Positions 11,839 through 23,544 of a DNA stretch of 64,000 nt are shown here, in pieces. This DNA is from Benincasa hispida. Lineage: Eukaryota; Streptophyta; Magnoliopsida; Cucurbitales; Cucurbitaceae. The stretch spans positions 20,904,908 through 20,968,907 of the forward strand of contig NC_052357.1 of assembly GCF_009727055.1 (NCBI RefSeq), given 5' to 3'. The position numbers were made by a program, and so were the translations under genes. The notes under the pieces are model-generated. The model ran no database searches, had not been told where the DNA came from, and worked only from the letters and a program-made list of their open reading frames with translations. The stretch's first letter is position 1. Every line of letters starts with the position of its first letter.

Positions 11839-12202
11839 AAATCCAAAATTAATTTCTCTCTTCCTTTTATTATAAAATAATGTCTGCAAAATGACCAAAA
11901 CAAAAAATAATAAATCAATAAATAATCAATAAATCTAGAAACTAAAGAAAGCAATGAGAAAATTGAAATTTTCACTAGTGGAAATAATAAAAAAAAAAGA
12001 AGAAAAAGCAATTACTGGAGAGAAAATAATGGTGGAGAGAATACCCATCAATTTTTTTTAATTCAAATGAATACAAATATTAGAGAAAGGCGTAACGTTA
12101 TTTTTATAAGTAGAGAAAACCAATCTCCTACAAGGAAAGAAAACTTCAACATTGTAACTTATCATGTCCTTATTCAAACAAAAAGAAAAACAAAATCAAC
12201 AA
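11839..12202. other. duplicated kinase upstream region
   Basis: This stretch aligns with 31044-31440 upstream of the intact kinase. Both share the TCTGCAAAATGA acceptor-like stretch, an AATAATGG...GAGAGAATA block and the TTATTTTTATAAG TATA-like word (here near 12098-12110). The homology stops near 12190, where copia LTR sequence begins. I see no other gene in it. Confidence 0.75.
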
Positions 12203-13680
12203 TTTTGGGGATTCGTCCGAGTGGAAAGTTGGGAACACAGCTACATAAAAAGAAATTCATTCATTCTTGTTGTTAGGGTAAGTAGATAAATTGCTCCCTT
12301 AAAGACTAATTTTGAGTCTTGAACAATGAGGCACCTCAACCTCTCACTTGCCAGAGAGGGGTTTAGTTATAGTTGGACTATGACTAATTGTTCGTTAGAG
12401 GGATCGGTGATACTTAAGAAGTTAGATATAACTACAGGGGTAAAAGAGTAATTTTGACCTAGATGTAGTTATGACCAATTTGTGAAGGGTCGAGTTGCTG
12501 TTGATTGGTTATATTCAATAGACATAAAAATATATCTATAGTGCAAAGTGTGCAACTTTCGATCTTTAGTGGAGTGACCGATAGTTAATGAAAGTTGATT
12601 AACTTAATTAAAGAGTTTAATTAATTAATCTCGTATCATTGAAACCTCTAATCTGTAGGTTCATAAGGTCCCTTACTAGCTCTGAGGGTTTACTAAGAAT
12701 CAATTATTTTTGGATTAATTTGAATGGTTCAAATTAATTAAAGTGAATTAATTGTATGAGGTACAATCATTATAATGTATTTGGATACATTTAGTATAAA
12801 GTTTAATGAAATAGATAAATATTTGAATATGATTCAACTATTAATTATATGAATGTGATTCATATAAAAACTATAGGTTAAAATTAATGTGAATATGGTT
12901 CATATTAAAACTATAGGTTAAATGAGAGAATATAGATATCATATAAACTATAGGTTATATATTATAAGTAATATAATATATAGTTTTATTTAATTATATT
13001 AATAGAATATAATTAAATTGTAAAATAACTCCTTTGGAAGTTATTTTACGTGATGAAAGGAGTTANTATATATTATATGTGATATAATATATAGTTTTAT
13101 TTAATTATATTAATAGAATATAATTAAATTGTAAAATAACTCCTTTGGAAGTTATTTTACGTGATGAAAGGAGTTATTTTTTTAACTCCCTCCATCTCTC
13201 GCATACAAGGACCACTGAAGAAGCATTGGGTTGTTAGTTTTTACACAAATCGTAAAAGTTCAAAGAGTTTAAATTTGATCTACACAATTCTTCTTCCCTG
13301 TTAGAATTCTCAAAAGTTATCCAATTCCCTCACCAAAATCCTTGACGAGTCCACAACTTCATCGCAATTTCTCACTTTGAGAATAACAAGAAAAACGCTT
13401 GGTGATGTCCAGTGTTGGTGTTTTTCACGTCATTATGTTCGAGAGGAGGAGAAGTGATCGTGTTCATCGGAGAGGAATTCGGCAAGAAAGAAATCTTCAA
13501 GGGTAAGCCTTCTTTTTTCCCTTTTCTCTCTGTGAATTAAGAAAGCGTGTTTAAGTTTTAGTTTACTGTTTATCCTATATGTACTATACTTCTCTGTATT
13601 TTAATTAGTTCCAAAAACGAATCCACTGATCCAAGTGATCACTCGCTTCTGCTATGCGAATTGACTCCTTTAGTTACAAT
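12203..13680 (+). repeat. copia LTR fragment, 5' end missing
   Basis: It starts inside the LTR family at the word TTTTGGGGATTCGTCCGAG, the same word that lies about 575 bases into the LTR starting at 58237. The conserved block through 12680 (TTAGAGGGATCGGTGATACT, AGTAATTTTGACCTAGATG, TTGGTTATATTCAATAGAC) matches LTRs at 3870-4330 (reverse), 56375-56850 and 58813-59290. Orientation is opposite to the nearby element B, so it is not that element's 5' LTR. The right end near 13680 is set only by the start of the next repeat. Confidence 0.7.
12971..13176. other. single-N join with a duplicated 95-bp flank
   Basis: The N is at 13066. Bases 12971-13065 and 13082-13176 are near-identical copies (both end TGATGAAAGGAGTTA). 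A single N with the same sequence on each side is typical of an unmerged contig overlap. A true tandem duplication remains possible. Confidence 0.75.
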
Positions 13681-13682
13681 AT

Positions 13683-14225
13683 TTTTTCTTGATCCATCTT
13701 GCCAAAGATCGACCACCGAGATTTACATAAAAATTTAACTTTTTCTAACTTATCGATTGTTTTGGACTTTCTCGATGAAATCTCGGGCAGTTAACACCAT
13801 GATTTTATCAAATTTTTAAATATTATCACAATGCACATATGATCCATCTAAAAAAATCATAATTGGTAAATTCACTTGGAAATTTAGAAATTCAGATAAT
13901 CGTAGAAATAGAAATATTATGTAAAAATTTGATATAAGATTTGGTAAAAATAATCGAATTTAGAGAAATTTTGAAAATATATAAGATTTGAGATTATATA
14001 ATAATTGGAAAGATTGGTAAAATCTCAGTGTTAATACTACCCGAGATTTCACCGAGAAGACCCAAAACAACCGATAAGTAAGAAAAAGTTGATTTTTTTT
14101 TTTTTTTTAACTAAATCTAGGTGGTTGATCGAGAAAAACTAGTTTAACCAGATTTCAAAAAATGTGCTAATTTTAAAAAGTGAAAACTTTAGGAGGCTAT
14201 TTCTAAAAAATTCCCTAAATACTTT
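13683..14225. mobile_element. inverted-repeat (MITE-like) element
   Basis: The left arm (about 13690-13810) and right arm (about 14020-14150) are imperfect reverse complements. The left reads GATTTACATAAAAATTTAAC, CTTATCGATTGTTTTGGACT and GAAATCTCGGGCAGTTAAC; the right carries the complementary order. Arms are over 100 bases and enclose about 200 bases of AT-rich sequence. The right arm continues with GTGAAAACTTTAGGAGGCTA, also seen near 33440-33600 (reverse), 43380-43560 and 45000-45180. No target duplication was identified and there is no coding capacity. Confidence 0.7.
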
Positions 14226-15726
14226 GAGTTTGGAGAGCATATTTGTTTAGTAGAGATTTAAGAAATATGTGTGTTCGAGTGCAGAGCAAAGTTTTGGAAT
14301 TCGTATGTTCACTTTCTTTTATGTATTCTATATGATTAGAGCTATATTTCAATAAAAAAAATTTAAGAATAATAAATTTGATTTAAATTCCAACATTTTT
14401 GTTATATATTTCAGTTTTCAATTTTACTCCAATTTGATTTGAAATTAAATATAAATGTAATATATATTTTTACTTAGATACAATTATATATACATGTATT
14501 TATCATAACTTTATTTAATTTTACTTATTTTAAACAAAAATTTAAATAAATAACTCGAGTTACCTGAACCGACTCAATCCATGGTTTGGTTTGGTATGAT
14601 TCATTATTTAATAATGGTTGTTTGGGGTTGAAGGAACTTACCATCGGCAATTGGGATTGAGTTTAAAAGGTGTTTCGACCGTACAAAACTCAACCGATAA
14701 ACATCCCCTAAGGCGAGCTCTACAAGAAAAATGAATATCTATAAATTTCACTCCAAACTCAAAGGTAAAAGGAGTAATATTTTGAAATCTGGAAACTAAA
14801 AAGAAACAAGAGACAAAACCTAAGAACCTAAAGGGTATTTTCAAAATTTTATTTTTTATTTCTAATTTTGAGTGGATTAAATTATAATTTAATCCCTTAA
14901 TCTTGAAATTTGAGCTTGTATCTATAATGGTGCCTACACTATCAAAAGTATCAAATAAATGTATAAACTTTTCTTTTGTCTAATGTTCATGAACCTTAAT
15001 TTTGTATCTACCAAATTGTTGAAATTTTCAAAATTTTTTAAAATTAATTGAGCTATTAAATAGAAATAAATTTTGATATATTAAAATCATAAACTTTCAA
15101 TTTTGTGTCTAATATAATCAGTGAATTTTAAAAGAAATATCAAAGTTTAAAGACTAAATTTATAATTTCAAAAGTTCAAGAATCGAATAGCAAGTATAGA
15201 AAAGAAGACCATTGTTCTCCCCTTTTTTTCAACTAATAATTAATCTGAATGGAATCTATCTCCTCTTTATCTTAAAAGAAACCAAGAAAGCATAAGAATA
15301 CTTAGAACACATGAAACAAATTGTTGCAAATAAATAATCCCCTATAAATATAAAATCTAAAATTCACATATACGCTATGGGGTGTTTAGCCCACCGACTT
15401 CACAAAGTCGGTGTAAAATAAATGAATTTGATCAACTTCAATAGGATTCACGATTGAAATTCGCACATCTATCGAAAAACTTTATCTTTCCCTATTTCTC
15501 TCTCTCTCCCTCTAAATCCTACGAAACAACTCAACAACCCAAATGCATACTTCTTACTTCAATATATTAACTTCAAACTTCAAAGCTTAACTTAGTGCCC
15601 AGACATATGATTTAAGTATAAATACAACATTTATACTATTTTTCTATAAATTTGATAATATTCATCGTTCTAATATCGAATCTCAATTATTTAAGATATT
15701 ACGCTATCTATATTGAACTTGAAGAA
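14226..15726. other. AT-rich intergenic DNA with dispersed repeats
   Basis: No gene recognised. Bases 14226-14560 match 31998-32270 in order and orientation (TTTAAGAAATAT..., CTTTTATGTA..., ATGTATTTATCATAAC). Bases 14880-15200 belong to a dispersed family also seen in 27650-27960, with words such as GACTAAATTTATAATT. Open frames here are short and without domains. Confidence 0.6.
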
Positions 15727-17030
15727 ATGAGCATCTGGGCTTCAAAGGAAGAAAAATTACCGAAATGCCCCTATGTGCAGTATAGCAACCCTTTGGAAAG
15801 CATAGAATTATGCTCAGAGGTAGTATCTTCATATCGCTCGTAGTGTCGCTACCCTAGCCTTACGCTGAATCGCTACGGTGAAAGGAAGAATGTGAGGATG
15901 AAAAGCAGCGTAATGTCTAATTTCCAACTGAAGCGTAGCAGTGCTCACCCTATTCTTGCCTTACACTCGATGTCTAATTTCCAACTGAAACGTAGTTATG
16001 CTACTATCAGCATTGCTATGATGCGTCTGTAGTGTAAATTTATTTCTTTTTCATTTAGGTAAAGAGACAGGAAAGTTAGGTCATCTTAGAAAGCATTTTG
16101 CTCAGTTTTGGCCATTCTAGGTCAAAACTCATGAAATTTCCTTCAATTTTGGTTCGTAATTATAAATTTTGGCATCATGAGTCGGATTTGATGAATGATT
16201 GAAGACCACAACGTTGGTTTTTTAGGTTTGTAGGGTTTTCCTTGGATTTTATGAGATTTGTTATGAACTCTTCTTGAATCTTGTTGTTTCTTATTGATTT
16301 CCTTCTTTGATTTAATTTTTAGAACAAACATAAAGGTAGATTGAATTGACAACTCAATTTCTTGTATGTTTTTCTTTGTTATGCATGATTTTAATGTTCG
16401 TAATTGCATTGAAAGCATGCTTAATTCAGTAACAATAGGTTTTAGTTTGGATAATAGCATGATTTCTAGTTTTCTAGGATCACCTAATTGATAAAAAAAA
16501 CCTAAAGATTGGAAATGCATTTGGTTATGATCAATCTTGCTTCATATTCTAATCAATCCAAGAGCGTAATGCAATTAACTAAGTAAGTAGGCTTTGTAAC
16601 AAACTTAGTTACTTTAGGAATTTACGGCATGTTGATTTTCCATAGGGAGTTTGTTAGGGATTTTCCTGCATTCGATTAGACTTAAGAAATAGTTAAACTC
16701 AATATTGTTTTCATAATTAACCAATGATTAGATTCATAGAAAACCCATCATAAGTTCGATCTTTCTTTTTCTCAATCTATCTTACTTTTCCACATTTTAA
16801 TTTCTACATTTAGTTTTTCTGTCAACCGAACAACAAACCTCCCATCCCCTCTGTTTTTATTGCTTTCCATAGTTAAATTTAGCTTAAGAGAGATTTAATT
16901 ATTAGGTTTCCTGTGGTTCGACCTCGTACTTGCCGCTTTTGTTACCTAGTAGCAGAAGTAGTGGTTTGGTGAATTATAAATATTATTTGCTTAGTAAGGG
17001 TTTATAGGCCACGATAAATTTGAGCTAACA
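15727..17030 (+). repeat. 5' LTR (5'-truncated) of the Athila-like element
   Basis: It aligns with 19658-20726 from ATGAGCATCTGGGCTTCAAA onward and ends GAGCTAACA just before the primer site. The right LTR has about 160 additional bases before the same point, so the beginning is missing here. The zone 15775-16030 is rich in alternating GCTAC and GTAGC words. The minus-strand open frame at 16143-16520 inside it has no domain and I treat it as chance. Confidence 0.82.
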
Positions 17031-17032
17031 AA

Positions 17033-17051
17033 TTGGTGTCGTTGTTGGGGA
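17033..17051 (+). other. primer-binding site, Athila-like element
   Basis: TTGGTGTCGTTGTTGGGGA lies two bases after the LTR end. Compared with the usual Athila primer site it carries C-to-T changes only (GCGCC to GTGTC, GCC to GTT), the signature expected of decay by cytosine deamination. Confidence 0.75.
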
Positions 17052-19486
17052 GCAAAGCCAATTAATCTCTTTTAGTTAAATTTGACTTGTAAACTTTAAA
17101 AACACCAAAAATATTTTCCTATATCTTTGGGTCTACTTGTTTTTATTATGGCACATGATATGAACATCTATTATGCACTTCTTACGAGGCAAGTGGCTCA
17201 ACGAAAAGAAAAACAAGAGGTAAAAGAAATTAGTGAGCTTAGAAGACAACTAATTGAATTAACTTCTCTTGTTCAAGTTTTGGTTACTAGGTAATTGCAA
17301 GAGCTTGAGATATGTAGAATATATTCGTTTCAAGGTCATCCATCCAAAGCATGTCCTCAGCTTTTGCGCGGTCCTATTTTCGGTTTCTATTCCCCTTAGG
17401 AGATGCATAGCCTGAGCTTGCCGTTGGTGCATTATCTTTCTGGCAGTTCAGGTATGTTATTAGAAGATTTGGTTGTGGAGATTTCTAACAACTCTTATAA
17501 GTTCTCCCAGGAAATCCATAGGCATTAGAAATCCTTGTTGCAACCATCCTTTGATCCAACCAAGTTGAGCAATAAGATAACATACATCGATCATCAGGTC
17601 GAGCAGCTGATTCCTTAAACTTTAAGCCAAGGTATGGTGTTAGATCCTTTAATGTATGAATGTGATAATTTTTCTTCTCGATGTGAGCAAGAGTATATTG
17701 AATCTAATCTGGAGATTCAATCCCCATTGTTAGTTGAGAATGACCCATTTCTTCAGCTTGTAAATTCCATGCCCCCACTAGAGAGCAAACTAGAGTTGCT
17801 CAACATTTATACTATTGAGGCCGAGTTCGTTGAGAATTCTATCCTTTCACCGATGATGAAGATTATGCATATACCTGTCATGCCAAGAACAAGTATGTAA
17901 GGTTAAGCATGAGCCTACTTCATCTCGAGGAGCCTCAGGTAATAGAGTTAAAAGCTACTAAGCCTCATTCTGTTCTTCCTTCTAGCATCTCATTTATTTT
18001 CGATTATTGCTCGTCTTTACCTTACAAGTTCGAGTCCTTATTTTCAGTAGAGTCAATCAAGTCAGTTTTTACTTTTTCAATTAAAAAATATCTCTGTCTC
18101 TAGAGCCCTTGAACACTTCAAAAGCTCATTTCCATTAAGCAGCTTCGTGGATTCAAGGAAGAAAGGGTCTGGGAAATATGAGAATTTTTTCGTACCTTGA
18201 AAGAAAAACAACGTCGAGTAACCAACGTAAAAAATTTGCGGTTCCTGAAGGCAGTCAGGTGTCAAATTTTACTTTATTTCTTTTATTGTTATCTTAGTTT
18301 AGCTTCTTTTTTTTTTTTCTTTTGTAGGTTCCTCTCCTTGGTGCTAACAAGAGAAAGAAGATAAAATCAAATTGTGCCCTCTTACCACCATCCCGTGCAC
18401 ATGAACATTATCAGGGGAGTTTTTATGTTTTCTTGATTCTTTTATTTCATAGAGCATAGATTAGGGATACATTGGGGACAATGTGTCATTTTAGTTGGGG
18501 GTGGGGTATCTTATAATAACTTGAGGTCTTTGAGCGTTGTGCTCAGACTATGTTTGTATGCTTGAAATGTTTGCTTACTCTTTTGCTTGGTTTGTTATTA
18601 TGAATAGTTGATGACACACTCTCTCTATGATTAGATTTGTATGAGATAATGTTTGAATAGCATGATCATGATTTTTAGCCCACTTTTTAAAATTTTTCGT
18701 ACCTCTCATGCATCTTTAAGTTATTGTTTGTATGAAATTAAATCTTGCATACCTAGAATTGTATTATTTGGTTTAGATTTCTGTTGTCACCTCAAAATGC
18801 CCACTTTTGGCTTTAGAGTAACTTTTATTGGTTTAGAGTAATGCGAGACAAAGTGGATAAATAAGCCTAGTGTGAAGTTAAAAAAAAAAAAAAAGGAGAA
18901 CAAAAATAGTTTCTTTTAAAAAAGGGTAAGTTTCAAATAAAAAGTAAAAAAAAAAAAAAACAATACTAGCTTGCAAATAAAAAAAAATTGTGAGTGTGTG
19001 CATGGATAGAGATGAAAAGATCAGCCTCTGCCGTGATAAGTTAGGGCCTCGTGAGAAAAGAGTGGATAAGTTTCCTACAGTTGGGTGTGTGAAATATAAC
19101 CCTCTAGATAAAAGAAATACCCTCTACTTTTTGTTTGTGTGAGTTAGACACCCTTGTCTTAGTGTTGCCCTCTTTTTTTGCAAGTTTGGTATGTCTAAAG
19201 CTGATAACCGAGCTAGGTAGGGGAAAAAGGGTTTGAGAGCCTTATAAAACCTTTCCGGATTGTGCATGCTTAATTAGTAAGACTCTAAACTCATTCATGC
19301 ATGAATAGATTTAGAATCATTTTAAAAAAAATGTGATTCATTGATTGATTGTAATCGGATATCGTTCTTGATTGTAAATCTTATCCCAATTGACGGTTGA
19401 AACTAGAGTAACAATGCTTTGCAATTTGAGCAAGCATATTTTTGTAAGAATGTATGTTTCTACCTTGCTCGGGATGAGTAAGAATT
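17052..19486 (+). pseudogene. internal region of Athila-like element, no pol domains
   Basis: Around 17147-17295 the plus strand reads MAHDMNIYYALLTRQVAQRK followed by a Lys/Glu-rich stretch, which may be the start of a gag-like frame. Two adjoining open stretches follow: 17634-17900 (about 88 residues, VNSMPPLESKLELL) and 17909-18103 (64 residues). They are acidic to neutral with no motif I recognise. No Asp-Ser/Thr-Gly protease, YxDD or integrase motif was found. Bases 18460-19490 look like 3' untranslated sequence (ATTGGGGACAATGTG, GTTGGGGGTGGGGT). Confidence 0.5.
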
Positions 19487-19496
19487 AAGTTGGGGG
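19487..19496 (+). other. polypurine tract, Athila-like element
   Basis: AAGTTGGGGG immediately before the LTR start TGTTTGATAG. It is interrupted by two Ts but placed where the plus-strand primer is expected. Confidence 0.7.
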
Positions 19497-20726
19497 TGTT
19501 TGATAGAGCTATAAAAGTACTATTTACTTAGGCTTAGTTAAAGCTTGTTAATGGATTTTACATGTTAATTATGCTATTTTGTAGGTACCGAGCACCAAAA
19601 AGGTAGAATCAACAATTGCGAGCCAATCGAGGTTAATTTGAAGCAATTTTGAGTTAAAATGAGCATCCAGGCTTCAAAGGAGGAGAAATTACAAAAATGC
19701 ACTTGTGTGCAGTGTAGCAACCCTCTGGAAAGCATAGAGTTACGCTCAGATGCAGTATCTTCATATTGCTCGCAGTGTCGCTACCATAGCCTTATGGTGC
19801 ATTGCTACGCTAAAAGACAGAATGTGAGGATGTAGGGCAACATAACGAAGCTACACTCAGCATAGCTACGCTTCATATATTGATAGGATTCCGTCGAGCT
19901 CGTGCACCAGCCTAAAACACATCAGAGTAGCAATGCTCACCCTAAGCTTGCCTTACACTCGAGGTCTAATTTGCGACTGGAGCATAGTTACGCTACTATC
20001 AGCATCTCTACGTTGCGATTGTAGTATAAATTCATTTCTTTCCGATTTAGGTAAAGAGAAAGGAGAGCTAAGCCATCTTAGAAAGCATTTTGCTCCATTT
20101 TGGCCATTCTAGGCCAAAAGTCATGAGATTTTCTTCAATTTTAGTTTGTAATTGTAAATTTTGTCATCATGAGTCGAATTTGATGAACGATTGGATGCCA
20201 TAACGTCGGTTTTTTTAGGTTTGTAGGGTTTTTCTTTGGACTTTATGAGATTTATTATGAACTCTTCTTGAACCTTATTGTTTCTTATTGATTTCCTTCC
20301 TTTGATTTAGTTTCTAGAGCAAGCAAATAGGTAGATTGAATTGACAACTCAACTTTTTGTATGTTTTTCTTTGCTATGCATGATTTTAATGTCCTTAATT
20401 ACATTGAAAGTATGCATAAGTCCGTAGTAATATGTTTTAATTTCAATTATGGCATGATTTCTGGTCTTCTAGGATCCCTTGATTGATAACAAAACCTAAA
20501 GATTGGGTTAGATTTGGCCAATCTTACTTAATGTTCTAATCAATCCAAGAAGTAATGCAATTAACTATGTAGGCCTTGTAACAAGCTTAGTTAATTTGGG
20601 AATTGGTGGCATGTTAATTTTCTATAGGGAGTGTTGGGGCTTTCCCTATATTCGATTCAACTTAAGAAATAGCTAATTCAAGATTATTTTCATAATTAAT
20701 CAATAATTAGATTCATGGAAAACCCG
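19497..20726 (+). repeat. 3' LTR (3'-truncated) of the Athila-like element
   Basis: It starts TGTTTGATAGAGCTATAAAA, which also contains a possible TATA word. It aligns with the left LTR until GATTCATGGAAAACCC near 20726 and then diverges, missing the terminal ~300 bases. It contains an extra segment near 19850-19925 with the palindromic pairing GAAGC...TACGCTTC that the left LTR lacks. Bases 20727-21016 after it hold only AT-rich and C/A-tract sequence. Confidence 0.82.
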
Positions 20727-21016
20727 ACGATCTCTAAACCGGTGAAGGTAATCTTGTTTCCCCCCCTTCCCCCCTAAAAAAAAAAAAATTGGTTTCAAGT
20801 GTTTCTTTCAAATAACAAACTTTAATTTCATAAGCATATTCTTTTGCAAAAATTATTTTGAATGGTTGCAAAACATTAATTTTTTCTGCAATAACCCTTT
20901 TTTTGTCAGAATCAAACAAAAGCTTAACATTTAAGTATGAATTCACAAACTTAATGAGCTAAAACACTCATTGTAAGTTATAATTATTTTTTTTTTTAGT
21001 TAAAAAAAATCAACTT

Positions 21017-21752
21017 TGTGAGAGTTTTGAACCTAACTTAGATGGCCAAATAGAAGCAAACAATTAGCAGAATAAATTGAAAGCAATAAAGAACGAACAC
21101 CAAGATATATAGTGGTTCGACCAATTTGGTCTACATCCACTTTGAGAACCAGCTTGAATCAATTTTATTACGAGTAATGAGGAATTTACAATTACAGATA
21201 ATCAACAATAATCACTAATCTGTAATTTTGATACCCACTGATACCTAGAGATTCGCATTCGACGTCGCCTCTGAAACTGAGAACCCGCTGAAAAACAGCC
21301 CAAATCAAGTGCACTACCTGCCTCTGACCGGAAAAATCACGCGCAGACCCGCGCGTCTCTCTCTGTTGCTGACAACCGGCAAACCCACGATGAACCGAAA
21401 CCAAGGTAGCCGCCCAGATCGACCGGACACTGCGAGACACCCACGCTCACACCGTCGGACATCCACCTATGGATGATGAAAACCCACGCTAGACAACACC
21501 TACTGTTGACTCACCTGTCAATCTCGCTGGACGTGTGTCTCTTACGAAGCCGGGTGCTACGTGCGTCTTCCCTAAAAACAAATGGCTGCCTCTTTTTCTT
21601 TTCTTAAGCTTCACGACTTTTTCAGCCCTAAAGAAGAAGATAGGTTTGATTACAAAAATGCCATTTTCCCATAATTACCATAATGCCACTGGGGCCTTTA
21701 ATTTCACAAAAAAACCAATAAAGCCCACTTAAATTCCTTGCTATTTTCTACA
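21017..21752 (-). repeat. 3' LTR of copia element C (736 bp)
   Basis: Minus-strand start TGTAGAAAATAGCAAGG at 21752, end CTCTCACA at 21017, so it has the TG...CA ends. It is preceded by the purine tract. It matches 25878-26340 over the 3' part. Confidence 0.92.
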
Positions 21753-21762
21753 AATCTCCCTC
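21753..21762 (-). other. polypurine tract, copia C
   Basis: Minus strand GAGGGAGATT directly before the LTR start, the primer for plus-strand synthesis. Confidence 0.85.
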
Positions 21763-21769
21763 ATATCAA

Positions 21770-23544
21770 GATTATTTAAGTGCCAAGTTGATTCTTCAAT
21801 CTCTATATCATCCAAATTTAATATATAGCTCATCTAATAGGTATTTAAACCTATGGGCTGGAAGAACCTTAGTTAACATATCTAACAAATTCTCAACTGT
21901 ATGAACCTTGACCAGTTCAACATCTTTCTGGGCGACAACTTCTCTGATAAAATGAAATTTGACAACGATATGCTTAGACTATTTGTGATGAGATGGATTC
22001 TTCCCAAGATGAATAGCACTCTAACTATCACAACGGACAATAGGAATGAATTCCTGCTACAACAACTCATCAACTATCCTTTTCAACCACACTACCTCTT
22101 TAATAGCTTCACCCACTGAAATATACTCTGGCTCAAGTAGACAAAGCAACAACTGACTGTAAAGAAACCTTCCAACTGACCACAATACCAAACAAACGAA
22201 AAATGTGACTTGATAGAGACCTTCTTTTGTCAAGGTCTGCAGTGTAATCTGCATCTGTGAAGCCTCCCAATAATGCTGATTTATCACAATCCCTGCTAAA
22301 ACACAATGATATACTGACACTACCTTTCAAATATCGAAGCACACATTTAACTGCATTCCAATGCTCCTTCCCAGAATTTGACATAAACCTACTTATCATA
22401 TTCTTAGCATATCCCAAGTCAGGTCTAGTACAAATCATCAAATACATAATACTTCCAACAACATTACAATAGGGAATATTAGACATCCCTAACCTTTCTT
22501 GTTCAGTAACAGGACATTGAGACGAAGAAAGCCTAAAATGAGATGCTAAGGGTGTCGAAACTGCCTTACAACTAGACATATTATACTTCTTAAGCAGTTT
22601 ATGCACATAACTTTCCTGCGAAATGATTAATAAACCTTTCTTCCTATCTCTTTTCACATCCATGCCTAGGATCCTTTTCAGTTCTCCTAAATCTTTAATC
22701 TCAAATTCACTACTCAACCGTTTCTTGAGATCATAGATTTCAGAATAACCCTTAGACATTAGGATTATATCATCTACATATAGAAGTAGATAAATATATG
22801 TATCTTTCTGAGATAGTTTCCAGTACACGCAGGCATCGTATGAGCTCCTGTGAAACCTCTACTTCAGAATAAAGGTGTCAAACCTGATATACCACTGTCT
22901 CGGTGATTTCTTCGGTTCATAGATGGACTTGTGAAGACGACAAACCATGTCTTCCTTTCCTTTCATCTCATAGCCCTTAGGTTGAGCCATGTAGATCACT
23001 TCCTCCAATTCTCCATGAAGGAAAGTTGTGGTGACGTCCATCTGTTCAACAAACATATCAAAGTGAATAGCAATAGATAAAATAATCGAATAGACGAATA
23101 CCTCACAACCGGAAAGAAAATCTCATAAAAGTCAACTCCCTCCTTTTGAGTGTAGCCCTTGGCTACTAGTCTAGCCTTATACCTAGGCTTGCTATCACCT
23201 CCAATACCTGGCTTGATTTTATAAATCCACTTTGACTGAATGAATTTCTGATTAGGATGCCTTGGAACCAATGACCATGTCTGATTCTTCTGCAATGAGA
23301 ACAACTTTAATTCCATAGCATCCTTCCATTGTTCCTTCGAATTAGATACAATTGCCTCCTCAAAAGTAAGAGGCTCTGCTTCAATATTATCAACTTCACA
23401 AGTAAGAGCGTAAGCAACTAAATCAGCATAACCATACCTCGTAGGAGCCTGCCTCACCTGCTGAGGCCTGTCACATGTAAGCTGATAGTTCTGCAGGTGA
23501 TTGCTACTTGAACTTTCTTCACCGAAAGCTCCCTGATCAATCAA
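21770..23544 (-). pseudogene. copia C reverse transcriptase / RNase H
   Basis: RT N-terminus reads in 22996-23544 (EEAIVSNSKEQWKDAMELK, KARLVAKGYTQKEGVDFYE). The middle reads in 22859-23056 (MDVTTTFLHGELEEVIYMAQ). The catalytic YVDD and C-terminal half read in 22133-22828 (LLLYVDDIILMSKG, KRILGMDVKRDRKKGLL, GSIMYLMICTRPDLGYA). RNase H continues through GFTDADYTADLDKR and, in another frame, EYISVGEAIKEVVWLKRI (22057-22320) to about 21780. At least three frame changes and a stop near 22835 inactivate it. Confidence 0.92.

Larger units (their letters stand above)
15727..20726 (+). mobile_element. coding-poor Athila-like LTR retrotransposon
   Basis: Two related direct repeats flank about 2.5 kb of internal DNA. 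After the left repeat comes TTGGTGTCGTTGTTGGGGA, close to the TGGCGCCGTTGCCGGGGA primer site usual in Athila-type Gypsy elements. Before the right repeat there is a purine tract AAGTTGGGGG followed by the LTR start TGTTTGATAG. The internal region carries no protease, RT or integrase, so it is non-autonomous (a large retrotransposon derivative) or heavily deleted. The left LTR lacks its first ~230 bases and the right LTR lacks its last ~300, so no target duplication can be checked. Confidence 0.82.

Noticed and set aside
16143..16520. 125-residue minus-strand open frame with a Lys-rich stretch
   Set aside because: It lies within the Athila-like LTR, is not kept open in the sister LTR at 19497-20726, and has no motif.
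17634..18103. Two adjoining open frames as a real host gene
   Set aside because: They are short, without motifs, and lie between the LTRs of the Athila-like element; kept only as part of its interior.
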